Positions 1-10,635 of a stretch of 64,000 nt of DNA are shown here, in pieces. Source of the stretch: Methylobacillus gramineus (GTDB lineage Bacteria; Pseudomonadota; Gammaproteobacteria; Burkholderiales; Methylophilaceae); NCBI RefSeq assembly GCF_020532675.1, contig NZ_JAJAVE010000001.1, positions 1,736,001 through 1,800,000 on the forward strand, in the 5' to 3' direction. Position numbers and translations under genes: made by a program. The notes below the pieces were generated by a model. That model saw only the letters and a list, made by a program, of their open reading frames with translations, had not been told where the DNA came from and ran no database searches. Numbering within the stretch: position 1 is the first letter of the stretch; every line of letters begins with the position of its first letter.

Positions 1-1
1 A

Positions 2-316
2 CTGGGGATGGCCATTGACTCCAACGTATTGATCAACGAACGTATTCGTGAAGAACTGCGTAACGGCAATACTCCGCAAGCCTCCATCCACGCCGGTTAT
101 GACCGTGCGTTCGACACCATCCTGGATGCCAACGTCACCACCATGATTGCCGGTGTGGCCTTGTTCATGTTTGGTACTGGCCCGATCAAGGGATTTGCCG
201 TGGTACACGTATTGGGCATTCTGACCTCGATGTTTACCGCTGTGGTGGTTTCAAGATCTGTGGTTAACCTCATCTACGGCTACCGTCGCAAGATCACCAA
301 GTTATCCATAGGCTAA
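2..316 (+). CDS. secD: Protein translocase subunit SecD, C-terminal end (partial)
   Basis: This is the C-terminal end of SecD, the inner-membrane partner of SecF that uses the proton gradient to help the SecYEG channel move proteins outward. The reading frame is open from the window edge, so the true start lies upstream. The residues [18 protein letters not shown] match the conserved cytoplasmic-loop signature (D-x-N-V-L-I-x-E-R) after transmembrane segment 4 of SecD, and two hydrophobic membrane segments follow. secF starts 53 bases downstream on the same strand, the usual secD-secF order. Identification is firm; only about a sixth of the protein is visible. Confidence 0.95.
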   Translation: MGMAIDSNVLINERIREELRNGNTPQASIHAGYDRAFDTILDANVTTMIAGVALFMFGTGPIKGFAVVHVLGILTSMFTAVVVSRSVVNLIYGYRRKITKLSIG

Positions 317-369
317 TAGCCACATTGAACATTGCTATCAACCCGGCATAAAAGACTAGAGTAAATATC

Positions 370-1311
370 ATGGAATTTTTCAGAATCAAAAAAGATATAC
401 CGTTCATGAGCTATGGTCGCCTGACGACGACCATCTCGCTGGTGACTTTCCTGCTGTCGGTACTATTCCTGTTCACCAAAGGCTTGCATCTTGGCGTCGA
501 CTTCACTGGCGGCACCATGATGGAAGTGAACTATCCACAAGCGGCCAATCTGGAAAGCATCCGCAAATCCGTGGATGAGATTGGCCTCAAGGATGCCACG
601 GTACAGAACTTCGGTACCAGCCAGGACGTATTGATCCGCCTGCCGATCAAGCCTGGCGTATCGATTGCTCAACTGTCCGACCAGGTTCTGGCAGCTCTGT
701 CCAAGGCGGACCCTTCAGTCAAGCTGCACCGCGTGGAGTCTGTCGGTGCACAGGTTGGACAGGAATTGTATGACAAGGGTGCGCTGGCAATGCTGTTTGT
801 CTGTGCGGGCATCATGGCCTATCTTGCCTTGCGCTTTGAATGGCGCTTTGCGGTGGCCGCCGTCATCGCCAATATGCACGACGTCGTGATCATCCTTGGC
901 TTCTTTGCCTTCTTCCAGTGGGAGTTCAACCTGACGGTGCTCGCTGCGGTTCTGGCGGTACTGGGTTACTCAGTTAACGAATCTGTAGTCGTGTTTGACC
1001 GGGTACGTGAAAACTTCCGCAAGATGCGTAAGGCAAGTGTGCCTGAGGTAATCAACAATGCGATTACCCGCACCATGTCACGTACCATCATCACCCACTT
1101 CTCGACTGAACTCATGGTCTTGTCTATGCTGTTCTTCGGTGGTGAGGTGCTGCACAACTTCGCTCTGGCACTGACCATCGGCATCCTGTTCGGTATTTAC
1201 TCTTCCGTCCTGGTTGCCAGCCCGATCGCCATGTATCTTGGTGTATCGCGTGAGAACCTGATTGGCGGCAGCACTGGCGAAAAGAAAGCCGAAACAGAAG
1301 CCCTGCCTTGA
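370..1311 (+). CDS. secF: Protein translocase subunit SecF
   Basis: SecF (313 aa) forms the SecDF complex in the inner membrane. The N-terminal part has one membrane helix (about residues 17-36) followed by the typical GVDFTGGTMMEV signature, a periplasmic domain to about residue 130, and then five hydrophobic segments. The motif GYSVNESVVVFDRVRENF (about 198-215) is the SecF version of the SecD loop signature, with Asn in place of Asp in the usual position. Length is normal for the family. It follows secD directly and is presumably cotranscribed with it. Confidence 0.97.
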   Translation: MEFFRIKKDIPFMSYGRLTTTISLVTFLLSVLFLFTKGLHLGVDFTGGTMMEVNYPQAANLESIRKSVDEIGLKDATVQNFGTSQDVLIRLPIKPGVSIAQLSDQVLAALSKADPSVKLHRVESVGAQVGQELYDKGALAMLFVCAGIMAYLALRFEWRFAVAAVIANMHDVVIILGFFAFFQWEFNLTVLAAVLAVLGYSVNESVVVFDRVRENFRKMRKASVPEVINNAITRTMSRTIITHFSTELMVLSMLFFGGEVLHNFALALTIGILFGIYSSVLVASPIAMYLGVSRENLIGGSTGEKKAETEALP

Positions 1312-1365
1312 CAAGGCAGGCGCTTCGCGCCGACACTATGGCTATCTCTTAACCGATAGCTACCG

Positions 1366-2622
1366 TTGGACATCCCTTTAATATGGCAGCTGGGCACCCT
1401 TGCCCTGCTGCTTTTTGTTTCTGCATTTTTCTCCATGGCCGAAACCAGTCTGATGATGCTCAATCGTCACCGACTGACCATATTGGCAAAAGAAGGCCTG
1501 CGTAGTGCGCGCCTGGCCTCCAGGCTCCTGCACGAACGCGAACAGTTCCTCGGTGCCATCCTGCTCGGCAACACCCTGTCCAATGCTGCTGCTGCCACCT
1601 TGGCGGCATTTATCAGCATCCGGCTTTTCAATCTCGGTGAGCTGCTGATGCCAGCTTCCACCCTCATCATTACCTTTGCCATTCTGGTTTTCAGCGAAAT
1701 CACCCCGAAGGTAATAGCTGCCCGACATGCAGAACCCTTGGCCCTGGCTTTCAGCTATGTATTGCTGCCCCTGGTCAAAATCGGCTATCCGTTGATCTGG
1801 TTCGCCAATTTATGTGCCAACAGCCTGTTGCGCCTGCTGGGGATGAAAGTCGGTTTTACCGAAAGCAGCCACGCCGCCAGCATTGAGGAATTACGCAGTA
1901 TCTTCAGTGAGTCCACCAGCCCTATCCCGCAAAAACACCGCGAGGTATTGCTCAATCTGCTGGATCTGGAACAAACGACGGTAGATGACATCATGACCGT
2001 CCACACCCAACTGGAAATTGTGGATTTTGATGCGCCGATGGAGGAGATTCTGCAGCAGATCACCACCAGCCACCACACGCGTCTACCAGTGCGTAAAGGG
2101 CCAACTGAAGAGATTATCGGCATGCTGCACATCCGCAAAACCATCAATGCATTACGCCAGCATGACCTGACCCAACGTATATTGGTGCAGAACATAGAGT
2201 CCCCTTACTTTATTCCTTCAGGCACCCCACTCTATACCCAGATGCAGGAATTCCAGCAGAACCAGCAGCGCATTGCTGTAGTAGTGGATGAGTATGGTGA
2301 ACTCAAAGGCCTGGTGACACTCGAAGATATCATCAAGGCGATTATTGGTGACTTTGCCAGTGAATCGCTAGAAACCAAACAGGCCTATCGTAAGGAAAGT
2401 ACCGGTAGCTGGCTGGTGGATGCCAGCAGCAGCCTGCGCGATATCAATAAAAAACTCGGCATCAGCCTACCAGTTGATGGCCCTCGCACCCTGAATGGCC
2501 TGATTATTGAACACTTTGAAGATATTCCAGAATCTGGCATCGGGCTGAAAATCGGAGACTTCAAACTGGAAATTATCAAGACGCAGGACAGAACAGTAAA
2601 AACTGTCAGAATTTATCCGTAA
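1366..2622 (+). CDS. CorC/HlyC-family membrane protein with DUF21, CBS pair and transporter-associated domain
   Basis: A 418-aa membrane protein of the CNNM/CorC (YfjD, PaeA, hemolysin C-like) group. Residues 1 to about 190 hold a DUF21 domain with four hydrophobic helices, then a CBS pair (about 200-335, with the VVDEYGELKGLVTLEDI signature) and a C-terminal transporter-associated domain. Relatives take part in Mg2+/Co2+ efflux or cation and polyamine homeostasis; the substrate here is not shown by sequence. The only start that keeps the first helix complete is TTG at 1366, with a weak ribosome site. It sits 54 bases after secF, so read-through is possible. Confidence 0.88.
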   Translation: MDIPLIWQLGTLALLLFVSAFFSMAETSLMMLNRHRLTILAKEGLRSARLASRLLHEREQFLGAILLGNTLSNAAAATLAAFISIRLFNLGELLMPASTLIITFAILVFSEITPKVIAARHAEPLALAFSYVLLPLVKIGYPLIWFANLCANSLLRLLGMKVGFTESSHAASIEELRSIFSESTSPIPQKHREVLLNLLDLEQTTVDDIMTVHTQLEIVDFDAPMEEILQQITTSHHTRLPVRKGPTEEIIGMLHIRKTINALRQHDLTQRILVQNIESPYFIPSGTPLYTQMQEFQQNQQRIAVVVDEYGELKGLVTLEDIIKAIIGDFASESLETKQAYRKESTGSWLVDASSSLRDINKKLGISLPVDGPRTLNGLIIEHFEDIPESGIGLKIGDFKLEIIKTQDRTVKTVRIYP

Positions 2623-2728
2623 TAGGATTAACAGACCAAAATATTGCTTAAATTTAGAGTAGAAGTAATAACCCTACTCATTTCAGACTTGAAAAATTCT
2701 GCATTCGGCTCAAAATAGACTACAAGAT

Positions 2729-3040
2729 ATGGCTAGCATCAAACATCAGGACAACATTGTTGAAAAGACCGGCGCAACGAAACCCAAAGCGCCTGCCATG
2801 TACAAGGTCATTCTGTTGAATGATGACTACACGCCTATGGAGTTCGTCGTGGATGTCATGCAACGCTTTTTTCAGAAGAATCGTGAACAAGCAACACATA
2901 TCATGCTCCAAGTACATACCGAAGGGGCTGGCGTATGCGGTGTATATCCGCACGGCATCGCTGAAACCAAGGTGAACCAAGTCGTTAGTTATGCCCGTGA
3001 GCACCAGCATCCGCTGCAATGCACGATGGAAGAAGCCTGA
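2729..3040 (+). CDS. clpS: ATP-dependent Clp protease adaptor ClpS
   Basis: ClpS (103 aa) binds proteins carrying destabilising N-terminal residues and hands them to ClpAP. Visible family marks are the [17 protein letters not shown] segment (N-degron pocket, residues about 28-44), the [15 protein letters not shown] segment (about 59-73) and a disordered N-terminal tail. clpA follows after 20 bases on the same strand, the standard arrangement of adaptor and unfoldase. Confidence 0.97.
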   Translation: MASIKHQDNIVEKTGATKPKAPAMYKVILLNDDYTPMEFVVDVMQRFFQKNREQATHIMLQVHTEGAGVCGVYPHGIAETKVNQVVSYAREHQHPLQCTMEEA

Positions 3041-3060
3041 AGAAAGCTGAGGAAGCTTAA

Positions 3061-5346
3061 ATGATTGCGCAAGAACTCGAAGTATCCCTACATATGGCGT
3101 TCATGGATGCCAGACAAAAGCGGCACGAGCTTATCACCGTGGAGCACCTGCTGCTTGCCATGATAGATAACCCGACCGCGGCCGATGTGCTGCGTTCATG
3201 CGGTGCCAATCTCGACAATCTACGTAGCGAACTCAATAACTATATTGAAGAGCACACGCCTACTGTTGAAGGTAGCGAAGAGGTTGATACGCAGCCTACG
3301 CTTGGTTTCCAGCGCGTCATTCAGCGTGCCATCCTGCATGTCCAGTCCTCTGGCAAGAAAGAGGTAACCGGAGCAAATGTGCTGGTTGCCATCTATGGCG
3401 AAAAAGATTCACATGCGGTCTTCTTCCTACATCAGCAAGGCATTACCCGTCTTGATGTGGTGAATTTCATTTCCCACGGAGTGGCCAAGGTAGCAGACGG
3501 CACTGCCAAGCGCAGTGAGTCTGAGCAGGAGGTTGAAACTGAAGCTTCTCCGGCTAGTGCTCTGGAAAGCTATACGCTCAACCTTAACCAGCAAGTACTG
3601 GCTGGCAAGATAGACCCACTGATCGGGCGCGCTCAAGAGCTGGAACGCGTGGTGCAAACGCTATGCCGTCGCCGCAAGAACAACCCCTTGCTGGTTGGTG
3701 AGGCAGGTGTAGGTAAAACCGCGATTGCTGAAGGACTGGCGCGTCGCATCGTTGAAGGTAATGTACCCGAGGTGCTGGAAAATGCAGTGATCTACTCACT
3801 CGACATGGGAGCATTACTTGCAGGCACCAAGTATCGCGGTGATTTTGAGCAACGCCTCAAAGCCATCATGAAAAAATTGGCGGAACAGCCTGATGCCATC
3901 CTGTTTATAGACGAAATCCATACCCTGATTGGTGCGGGAGCAGCCAGTGGTGGCACGCTTGATGCGTCCAACCTGTTGAAGCCAGCGCTTTCCAATGGCT
4001 CGCTGAAATGCATAGGGGCTACTACCTATCAGGAATTCCGTGGCATTTTCGAGAAGGATCATGCGCTGTCACGCCGCTTCCAGAAAGTCGATGTGGCTGA
4101 GCCTAGCATTTCCGAAACCGTGGAAATACTCAAAGGCCTCAAGTCCAGATTCGAGAAGCATCACAGTGTCAAATACACCGCGTCTGCCCTGAATACGGCA
4201 GCTGAACTTTCAGCACGCTACATCAATGACCGTCATCTGCCGGACAAGGCGATTGATGTGATTGATGAAGCTGGTGCAGCACAACGCATATTGCCCAAGT
4301 CCAAGCAGAAAAAAGTCATCGGCAATAAGGAAATCGAAGACATTATCGCCAAGGTGGCCCGTATTCCACCCAAGAACATTTCCAGCGATGACAGGAATGC
4401 ATTGAAGACCCTGGAACGAGACCTGAAAGCAACAGTATTTGGTCAGGACAAGTCGATTGAAGTGTTGGCCAGTGCCATCAAAATGGCACGCAGCGGCCTG
4501 GGTAGCAGCAACAAGCCGATTGGCTCATTCCTGTTCTCCGGCCCGACTGGTGTGGGCAAAACCGAGGTTGCTCGCCAGCTCGCCTATACCCTGGGTGTTG
4601 AGCTGATACGCTTTGATATGTCCGAGTACATGGAACGTCATGCCGTGTCACGCCTGATTGGTGCGCCTCCTGGCTATGTCGGCTTTGAACAGGGTGGTTT
4701 GCTGACCGAGGCAGTCACCAAGACACCTTATTGCGTCCTGCTACTGGACGAGATTGAAAAAGCCCATCCTGATATTTTCAACATCCTGTTGCAAGTGATG
4801 GATCACGGCACACTGACTGATAACAATGGTCGCAAGGCGGACTTCCGCAACGTGACCATTATCATGACGACCAATGCCGGTGCGGAAGCCATCAGCAAGA
4901 CCAGCATCGGCTTCACGCTGGGCAGCAGCTCCGGTGATGAGATGGCCGATATCAAGCGCCTGTTCAGCCCTGAGTTCCGTAATCGCATTGATGCCATGGT
5001 CTCGTTCGCGCCGCTGTCCCAGGAAATTATCATGCGTGTCGTCGACAAGTTCCTCATGCAACTGGAAGATCAATTGCATGAGAAGAAAGTGGAAGCCACC
5101 TTCAGCGATGCGCTCAAGGCTTATCTGGGCAAGAAGGGATTCGACCCGCTCATGGGTGCCCGGCCGATGTCACGCTTGATTCAAGACACCATACGCCGTG
5201 CGCTGGCCGATGAATTACTGTTTGGCAAACTGTCCAATGGTGGACATGTACAGGTAGATATCGATCAGGACGACAATATCAAGCTCAGCTTCGACAAAGA
5301 TGCCAAGCAGGATAAAACCTTACTGGAAGCTGATATCGCCAGCTAA
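3061..5346 (+). CDS. clpA: ATP-dependent Clp protease ATP-binding subunit ClpA
   Basis: ClpA (761 aa) is the hexameric AAA+ unfoldase that feeds substrates into ClpP. It has an N-terminal Clp-N repeat domain (about 1-140), a first AAA+ module with Walker A GEAGVGKT at about 213-220, and a second with GPTGVGKT at about 494-501 and Walker [13 protein letters not shown]. There is no ClpB-type coiled-coil middle domain, which fixes the assignment to ClpA rather than ClpB. clpP is not in the window. A strong bidirectional terminator follows 17 bases after the stop. Confidence 0.97.
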   Translation: MIAQELEVSLHMAFMDARQKRHELITVEHLLLAMIDNPTAADVLRSCGANLDNLRSELNNYIEEHTPTVEGSEEVDTQPTLGFQRVIQRAILHVQSSGKKEVTGANVLVAIYGEKDSHAVFFLHQQGITRLDVVNFISHGVAKVADGTAKRSESEQEVETEASPASALESYTLNLNQQVLAGKIDPLIGRAQELERVVQTLCRRRKNNPLLVGEAGVGKTAIAEGLARRIVEGNVPEVLENAVIYSLDMGALLAGTKYRGDFEQRLKAIMKKLAEQPDAILFIDEIHTLIGAGAASGGTLDASNLLKPALSNGSLKCIGATTYQEFRGIFEKDHALSRRFQKVDVAEPSISETVEILKGLKSRFEKHHSVKYTASALNTAAELSARYINDRHLPDKAIDVIDEAGAAQRILPKSKQKKVIGNKEIEDIIAKVARIPPKNISSDDRNALKTLERDLKATVFGQDKSIEVLASAIKMARSGLGSSNKPIGSFLFSGPTGVGKTEVARQLAYTLGVELIRFDMSEYMERHAVSRLIGAPPGYVGFEQGGLLTEAVTKTPYCVLLLDEIEKAHPDIFNILLQVMDHGTLTDNNGRKADFRNVTIIMTTNAGAEAISKTSIGFTLGSSSGDEMADIKRLFSPEFRNRIDAMVSFAPLSQEIIMRVVDKFLMQLEDQLHEKKVEATFSDALKAYLGKKGFDPLMGARPMSRLIQDTIRRALADELLFGKLSNGGHVQVDIDQDDNIKLSFDKDAKQDKTLLEADIAS

Positions 5347-5363
5347 AGGGTTTTAGCATAAAG

Positions 5364-5399
5364 AAAAAAGCCGCCAACATTACTACTGGCGGCTTTTTT
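5364..5399. terminator. Bidirectional rho-independent terminator between clpA and the GST-like gene
   Basis: An inverted repeat with arms AAAAAAGCCGCCA and TGGCGGCTTTTTT lies between two convergent genes. It has an A tract on one side and a T tract on the other, so it can stop transcription from both directions. Confidence 0.9.
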
Positions 5400-5413
5400 A
5401 TTGCATAGAATAC

Positions 5414-6031
5414 TTAATCAACCCAAGTGGGATATTTCTGCATGATGGCATCAAACAATGGCAATGCAATTAAGCTCTCCAACCATGCCCTGACCTTCGG
5501 GTAAGCTGCACTGGCAAACCATGGCTCATCCACCATGGCGAACTGGCGGACGAAAGGAAAAATGGCAATATCCGCCATGCTGAGACCTTGCGCGAGTAGA
5601 TATTGATGCTGCTGCAAGCGCATTTCTAACTGCCGCAAAAACACCTCGGCGTGTTCGCGATACACCGTTGGCGGATGATCAGGAAAACGAATAGCGTATT
5701 TATATTGATCCAGTGCCCGCTTGAAGTCCCCGTCATTCATCACAATGAGCATGGCAATTTCAGCTTCAGCGGCAACATCCCCAAGCCAATTGTCAGGGTC
5801 ATGCCTGGATAATGCCCACCGCATGATGTCCAGACTTTGCTCTATCACGCACCCCTGCTCAAAAATCAAGACAGGGACCGTCCCTTTAGGTGACACCTGC
5901 AGCATGTGAGCGGGTTTGGCCTTTAGCGATACTTCGCGAATGTCCACCTTTATACCGGCATAATGCAGTGCCATGCGCGCTCGCATGGCATAGGGACAAC
6001 GACGATAGGAATAAAGAACTGGCAATGCCAT
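5414..6031 (-). CDS. Glutathione S-transferase-like protein
   Basis: A 205-aa protein with an N-terminal thioredoxin-fold domain (LYSYRRCPYAMRARMAL, CPYA in the glutaredoxin-2/omega-GST position, residues about 12-15) and the conserved GTVPVLIFEQG cis-proline segment followed by the IEQS glutathione-contact motif. The C-terminal half is all-helical as in GSTs. The substrate is unknown. It starts 7 bases after the pyrD stop on the same strand and is probably cotranscribed with pyrD. Confidence 0.85.
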   Translation of the reverse strand: MALPVLYSYRRCPYAMRARMALHYAGIKVDIREVSLKAKPAHMLQVSPKGTVPVLIFEQGCVIEQSLDIMRWALSRHDPDNWLGDVAAEAEIAMLIVMNDGDFKRALDQYKYAIRFPDHPPTVYREHAEVFLRQLEMRLQQHQYLLAQGLSMADIAIFPFVRQFAMVDEPWFASAAYPKVRAWLESLIALPLFDAIMQKYPTWVD

Positions 6032-6038
6032 TCAGTGT

Positions 6039-7052
6039 TTAGCCCAATGTACGGCAGACTTCATCAATCAGCGCCGGGCCACGATACACAAGGCCACTAT
6101 ATAGCTGTACCAGACTAGCGCCCGCTGTCAGCTTATCAGCCGCATCATGGCCACTCAGTATGCCGCCCACCCCGATGATGGGCAAAGCACCAGCCAACTG
6201 ACGGGCAAGTGCCTTGATGACTGCTGTGGATCGGTCTCGCACTGGTGCGCCAGAAAGACCACCCGCCTCCTCAGCATGAGGCATTCCCTGCACGGCATCA
6301 CGCGCCAGGGTAGTGTTGGTGGCAATTACGCCATCAAACCGATATTCAATCAGCAGGCTGGCAATATCTGCAATCTGCGTCGCATCCAGATCAGGCGCAA
6401 TCTTGAGCGCAATCGGCACATACTTGCCATGTTGATCTGCCAACACTTGTTGCTCGGCTTTCAATGCCTGCAACAAACCAGCCAACGCTTCTTTTTCCTG
6501 CAACTGGCGCAAATTCTTCGTATTCGGAGACGAGATGTTGACGGTAATGTAATGGGCATGCGCATAGACTTTGCGCATGCAGATCAAGTAATCATCCACC
6601 GCACGCTCATTCGGCGTATCAAAGTTCTTGCCGATATTGATCCCAAGCACGCCTTGGTACTTGGCTTGACGCACATTGTCCAGTAAAGCATCAACGCCGA
6701 GATTATTGAAGCCAAAACGGTTAATCACCCCCTCAGCATCAGGCAGGCGGAACATCCGCGGCTTGGGATTGCCAGGTTGCGGACGCGGCGTAATGGTGCC
6801 TATCTCAATAAAACCAAAACCCAGGGCCGCCAGGCCATCAATATAGGCCCCATTCTTATCCAGGCCGGCAGCCAAGCCAACCGGATTGGGGAAACGAATC
6901 CCCATGACCTCTCTGGGCTGGCATGGCGCAGGATTGGGATAAAGATTGAGCAGCCCTAATTTTTCGGCACGCCGCAGATTCTGTAGTGTGAAGTCGTGAG
7001 CATGTTCAGCGTCAAGCTTGAACAACCATGGTTTGGCAATGGAATAAAACAT
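6039..7052 (-). CDS. pyrD: Dihydroorotate dehydrogenase (quinone), class 2
   Basis: PyrD oxidises dihydroorotate to orotate with quinone as acceptor, the fourth step of pyrimidine synthesis, on the inner face of the membrane. The amphipathic N-terminal helix ([20 protein letters not shown]) is the class 2 membrane anchor; [10 protein letters not shown] and INRFGFNN are FMN and substrate segments, and the serine in [10 protein letters not shown] is the class 2 catalytic base. The ATG at 7052 gives 337 aa, the usual family length; an upstream extension to 7202 reads through a terminator-like hairpin and is not credible. Confidence 0.95.
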   Translation of the reverse strand: MFYSIAKPWLFKLDAEHAHDFTLQNLRRAEKLGLLNLYPNPAPCQPREVMGIRFPNPVGLAAGLDKNGAYIDGLAALGFGFIEIGTITPRPQPGNPKPRMFRLPDAEGVINRFGFNNLGVDALLDNVRQAKYQGVLGINIGKNFDTPNERAVDDYLICMRKVYAHAHYITVNISSPNTKNLRQLQEKEALAGLLQALKAEQQVLADQHGKYVPIALKIAPDLDATQIADIASLLIEYRFDGVIATNTTLARDAVQGMPHAEEAGGLSGAPVRDRSTAVIKALARQLAGALPIIGVGGILSGHDAADKLTAGASLVQLYSGLVYRGPALIDEVCRTLG

Positions 7053-7132
7053 GAGATGAATTTTACCGTAAAACCTATGTTGTGCTGAGCCATTCTCACT
7101 ATCCACACCATTCCGATAGAAAATGGCTGCAT

Positions 7133-7160
7133 AAAAAAGGCCCCTTACGGAGCCCTTTTT
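7133..7160 (-). terminator. Terminator after the PII-like gene
   Basis: An imperfect hairpin with A-rich and T-rich flanks (AAAAAGGCC and GAGCCCTTTTT) lies 26 bases past the stop of the PII-like gene. It separates the metal-efflux operon from pyrD, which is transcribed in the same direction. Confidence 0.7.
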
Positions 7161-7185
7161 ATTCACAACATGGATACACTGTGAA

Positions 7186-7521
7186 TCAGCAATCCAGAAC
7201 AATCACTTGCTCAGACAGCCGCACCATACGTTCCACTGGGGTCACCCAGACAATACCATCGCCAATTTGGGCGGTATGTCCAACCTCAACCAGGATTTGC
7301 AGGATGCCTTCAACCAGCTCTTCGGGGGCCACAATCTCAACCCGCACTTTGGGGCTGTAATCCGTCAGCTCCTCCCGTATGCCGTGCGTAGGGCGCGCCA
7401 CATGGTGTCCGCATCCATCTACCTTGCTCACGGTCATCCCGGGAAAGCCCTTGATATTACGTAAGGCTGAACGGATTTTTGGCAATCGTTGCGGCGGTAC
7501 TACTGCTTTAATCTCTTTCAT
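7186..7521 (-). CDS. PII-like signalling protein at the end of the czc operon
   Basis: A 111-aa protein with the PII (GlnB/GlnK) fold: [20 protein letters not shown] is the first strand-helix unit and [16 protein letters not shown] is the C-terminal signature. The T-loop (about 36-54) is unlike that of nitrogen PII proteins: the uridylylated Tyr51 context is missing and the loop instead carries Cys37, His39, His40 and His46, which might bind metal. It starts 10 bases after the czcA stop. Such divergent PII proteins linked to RND metal-efflux genes are known as the PII-NG group. A role in sensing metal or in controlling the pump is inference. Confidence 0.87.
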   Translation of the reverse strand: MKEIKAVVPPQRLPKIRSALRNIKGFPGMTVSKVDGCGHHVARPTHGIREELTDYSPKVRVEIVAPEELVEGILQILVEVGHTAQIGDGIVWVTPVERMVRLSEQVIVLDC

Positions 7522-7531
7522 CTCATTTCCC

Positions 7532-10500
7532 TCAGGCTTCTATCCGTTTTTCTTCAAACTTGCGATACAAAGTAGGTACCACTACCAGCGTCAATAGCGT
7601 AGAGGTAATCAGCCCGCCAATCACCACAATCGCCAGCGGACGCTGAATTTCCGAACCTGGTCCAGTCGCAAACAGGAAAGGCACCAAGGCCAGCATCGCC
7701 ACTGTGGCCGTCATCATGACGGGACGGAATCGTTGTGTACAACCCTTGATAATAGCTTCACTCTGGCTCAAGCCTTCATCCCGCAAACTGCGAATATACG
7801 AGACCAGTACCACCCCGTTCAGCACCGCAATCCCCCATAAGGCAATAAAGCCGACGGAAGCGGGTACCGAGAGGTATTCGCCTGTCAGGAAGAGCGCGAT
7901 GATACCGCCGATGGAGGCGAATGGCAGCACCATGATAATCATGGTGGCGTAGCGCACGGAGTTAAACAGCAAGAACAACAGGAAGAAAATCGCTCCTATC
8001 GTGACCGGGATAATCACCATCAAATGTCCCATCGCCCGTTCCATGTTCTGGAACTGGCCACCAAACTCCAGGTAATAGCCTTCAGGCAGCTTTAACTGCT
8101 TGGTCAGCACTTGCTGTAACTCGGCGACAAAACCACCCAGATCTCTATCCTTGACGTTAATCCCCACCACCACCCGGCGCTTGGCCAGTTCACGACTGAT
8201 CTGTGCAGGACCATCACGCACCTCGATCTTGGCAAGGTCTTCCAGCGCCACTCGCGAGCCATTGGGTGAAGTAATCAGGATATTCTTGATTGCTTCAATA
8301 TTGTCGCGGAAGCTGGCCGGGAAACGCACTGCCGCACTGAATCGACGCTGCCCCTCATAAATTTCAGTGGCGATCTTGCCGCCTATCGCTGTTTCAATCA
8401 CATCATGCACATCAGCGGCATTAATACCATGACGTGCAATCGCATGCCTGTCCACAGTGATATTGAGATATTGCTGGCCGGAGACCTTTTCTACCTTGAT
8501 CTCTGTCGCCCCCGTCACACTACTTGCGATACGCGATATTTCATCGGCCTTGGCCTTTAGCAGATCCATATCTTCACCAAAGATCTTCACCGCCACATCC
8601 GCACGCACTCCGGTCAACAACTCATCTACACGGTCAGAAATCGGCTGGGCCATGACAATCTGCACACCTGGCAACGAGGACTCCAGCACAATACGCATTT
8701 TTTCTGCGATATCATCCTGCGTCCAGCCATCCGGCCATTCATCCCTAGGCTTGAGGCTGATGATAGGAGTGGACTCATTCTGGCTCTGCGGATCGGCAGG
8801 ACTTTCGCCACGGCCAACGCCAGAAACAGCTGATTTCACACCCGGCACCTGCTCCATGATCAGTCGCATGGCGTCGTTTTCCATCTTGATCGACTCTTCC
8901 AGCGAAATATTTGGCACCCGGTTGATCCCTGGCACAATCGAGCCTTCCTTCATTTCCGGGATAAACGATGTTCCCAGAAATGGCACCAGCAATATCGTGC
9001 CGACAAAAACCAGCGTAGCCGTGATGATCGTAAGCTTGTCATGCTCCAGCGCCCAGTCCAGCATGCGCAGGTAAGGGCGCTTAATAGCCTGGATAAAACG
9101 GGTATCTTCCCCACTACCACCTTTGAGAATGTAAGAGCACAGCACGGGTGACAATGTCAGTGAAATAACCAGTGACACAAACAAGGCTATGGCGATCGTC
9201 AAGGCCAGCGGGGCAAACATCTTGCCCTCCATCCCCTGCAAGGTCATCAACGGCAGGAATACCAGGATGATAATGCCTACGCCGAACAGTACCGGCGTAC
9301 CCACCTCGGTCGCCGCTTCCAGCACCACGCGTATCTTGCTCTCACCAGGTCGGTGTCCCAGATGGTGGAAGGCATTCTCCACCACTACCACCGAGCCATC
9401 GACCATCAGGCCAATCGCGATCGCCAAGCCACCCAAGGACATCAGGTTGGCGGAAATACCGTAATAGTTCATCGCCATGAAAGTAATCAATGGCGTCAGA
9501 ATCAATGTGGTCACCACAATCAGGCTGGAGCGTACATCACCGAGGAACAGGAACAAGATGATGATCACGAGGATAATGCCCTCAATCAACACCTTGACCA
9601 CCGTCTTCAGTGACGCATCCACCAGCTCACTTCTATCATAATAAGGCACGACCTGCAGACCACCAGGCAACATGCCTTGCTCGTTGATTTCCTTCACACG
9701 CGCCTTGACACGGCTCACCACCTCTTTGGCATTACCGCCACGCATCATGATGACGATACCGCCCACAGATTCGGTATAGCCATTCTTGACCACTGCACCG
9801 ACCCGTACTTCGTAGCCTAATTGGACTTCTGCCACATCGCGCATATATACCGGAACGCCGCCTTGTTCCTTGAGCACGATATTGCGGATGTCTTCCAGAT
9901 CCTGGATCAAGCCCACACCGCGGATCAAATACTGCTCGGCATAGCGCGGCAACACGCCACCACCACTATTCGCATTGTTACGCGCCAAGGCCAGATAGAC
10001 ATCATGCAACTTGAGGCCATAGTGATTCATGCGATCGGGGTTCACCAGCGCCTGATACTGCTTGACGTAACCGCCTTGGGAATTGATTTCAGCAATGCCA
10101 GGAATACCGCGCAGCAATGGGCGCACAATCCAGTCCTGGATGGAGCGACGCTCGGTCAACTCCTCCTGGGATAGCTCCTTGTTACCATCGCTGGGTTTTT
10201 CCAGGGTGAACTGATACACCTCGCCCAGGCCGGTGGCCACAGGGCCAAGAATCGGCGTCACACCTTCGGGCAGGCGCTCCATCACCTCCATCAAGCGCTC
10301 CATCACTAACTGACGGGCAAAGTAGACGTCGGTCTTGTCAGTAAACACCAAGGTAATCAGCGACAAGCCATTCCGATTCAGCGAACGCATTTCCTCCAGG
10401 CCCGGTAAACCGGTCATGGCAATTTCCAGCGGTACCGCAATAAAACGCTCAACCTCCTCAGGAGAGCGGCCAGTTGCCTGCGTCGCAATCAGCACCTGTA

Positions 10501-10633
10501 CATTGGTCACATCAGGAAATGCGTCTACCGAAAGTTTCTTCACAGAAAACGCCCCAGCAGCCATCAGGGCCAGGGCCAGGACCACCACTATAAGACGCTG
10601 CTTGAGTGCAGCTCTAATCAGGGATTCAATCAT
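7532..10633 (-). CDS. czcA: Heavy-metal efflux RND transporter, CzcA type
   Basis: A 1033-aa proton-driven RND pump of the inner membrane that exports metal cations through the CzcCBA channel. It has twelve predicted helices arranged as in RND proteins, with two large periplasmic domains. The TM4 motif GLMVDGSVVVVEN puts Asp412 and Glu419 in the proton-relay positions and is closer to the divalent-cation (Czc/Cnr/Ncc) groups than to the copper/silver CusA group, which has a Met-rich pathway. The exact metal cannot be read. It starts 2 bases after the czcB stop. Confidence 0.94.
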   Translation of the reverse strand: MIESLIRAALKQRLIVVVLALALMAAGAFSVKKLSVDAFPDVTNVQVLIATQATGRSPEEVERFIAVPLEIAMTGLPGLEEMRSLNRNGLSLITLVFTDKTDVYFARQLVMERLMEVMERLPEGVTPILGPVATGLGEVYQFTLEKPSDGNKELSQEELTERRSIQDWIVRPLLRGIPGIAEINSQGGYVKQYQALVNPDRMNHYGLKLHDVYLALARNNANSGGGVLPRYAEQYLIRGVGLIQDLEDIRNIVLKEQGGVPVYMRDVAEVQLGYEVRVGAVVKNGYTESVGGIVIMMRGGNAKEVVSRVKARVKEINEQGMLPGGLQVVPYYDRSELVDASLKTVVKVLIEGIILVIIILFLFLGDVRSSLIVVTTLILTPLITFMAMNYYGISANLMSLGGLAIAIGLMVDGSVVVVENAFHHLGHRPGESKIRVVLEAATEVGTPVLFGVGIIILVFLPLMTLQGMEGKMFAPLALTIAIALFVSLVISLTLSPVLCSYILKGGSGEDTRFIQAIKRPYLRMLDWALEHDKLTIITATLVFVGTILLVPFLGTSFIPEMKEGSIVPGINRVPNISLEESIKMENDAMRLIMEQVPGVKSAVSGVGRGESPADPQSQNESTPIISLKPRDEWPDGWTQDDIAEKMRIVLESSLPGVQIVMAQPISDRVDELLTGVRADVAVKIFGEDMDLLKAKADEISRIASSVTGATEIKVEKVSGQQYLNITVDRHAIARHGINAADVHDVIETAIGGKIATEIYEGQRRFSAAVRFPASFRDNIEAIKNILITSPNGSRVALEDLAKIEVRDGPAQISRELAKRRVVVGINVKDRDLGGFVAELQQVLTKQLKLPEGYYLEFGGQFQNMERAMGHLMVIIPVTIGAIFFLLFLLFNSVRYATMIIMVLPFASIGGIIALFLTGEYLSVPASVGFIALWGIAVLNGVVLVSYIRSLRDEGLSQSEAIIKGCTQRFRPVMMTATVAMLALVPFLFATGPGSEIQRPLAIVVIGGLITSTLLTLVVVPTLYRKFEEKRIEA

Positions 10634-10635
10634 CG

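Noticed and set aside
7053-7202. N-terminal extension of PyrD by 50 residues
   Set aside because: The extension crosses the terminator-like hairpin at 7133-7160 and adds residues before the conserved membrane anchor; ATG 7052 gives the family length.
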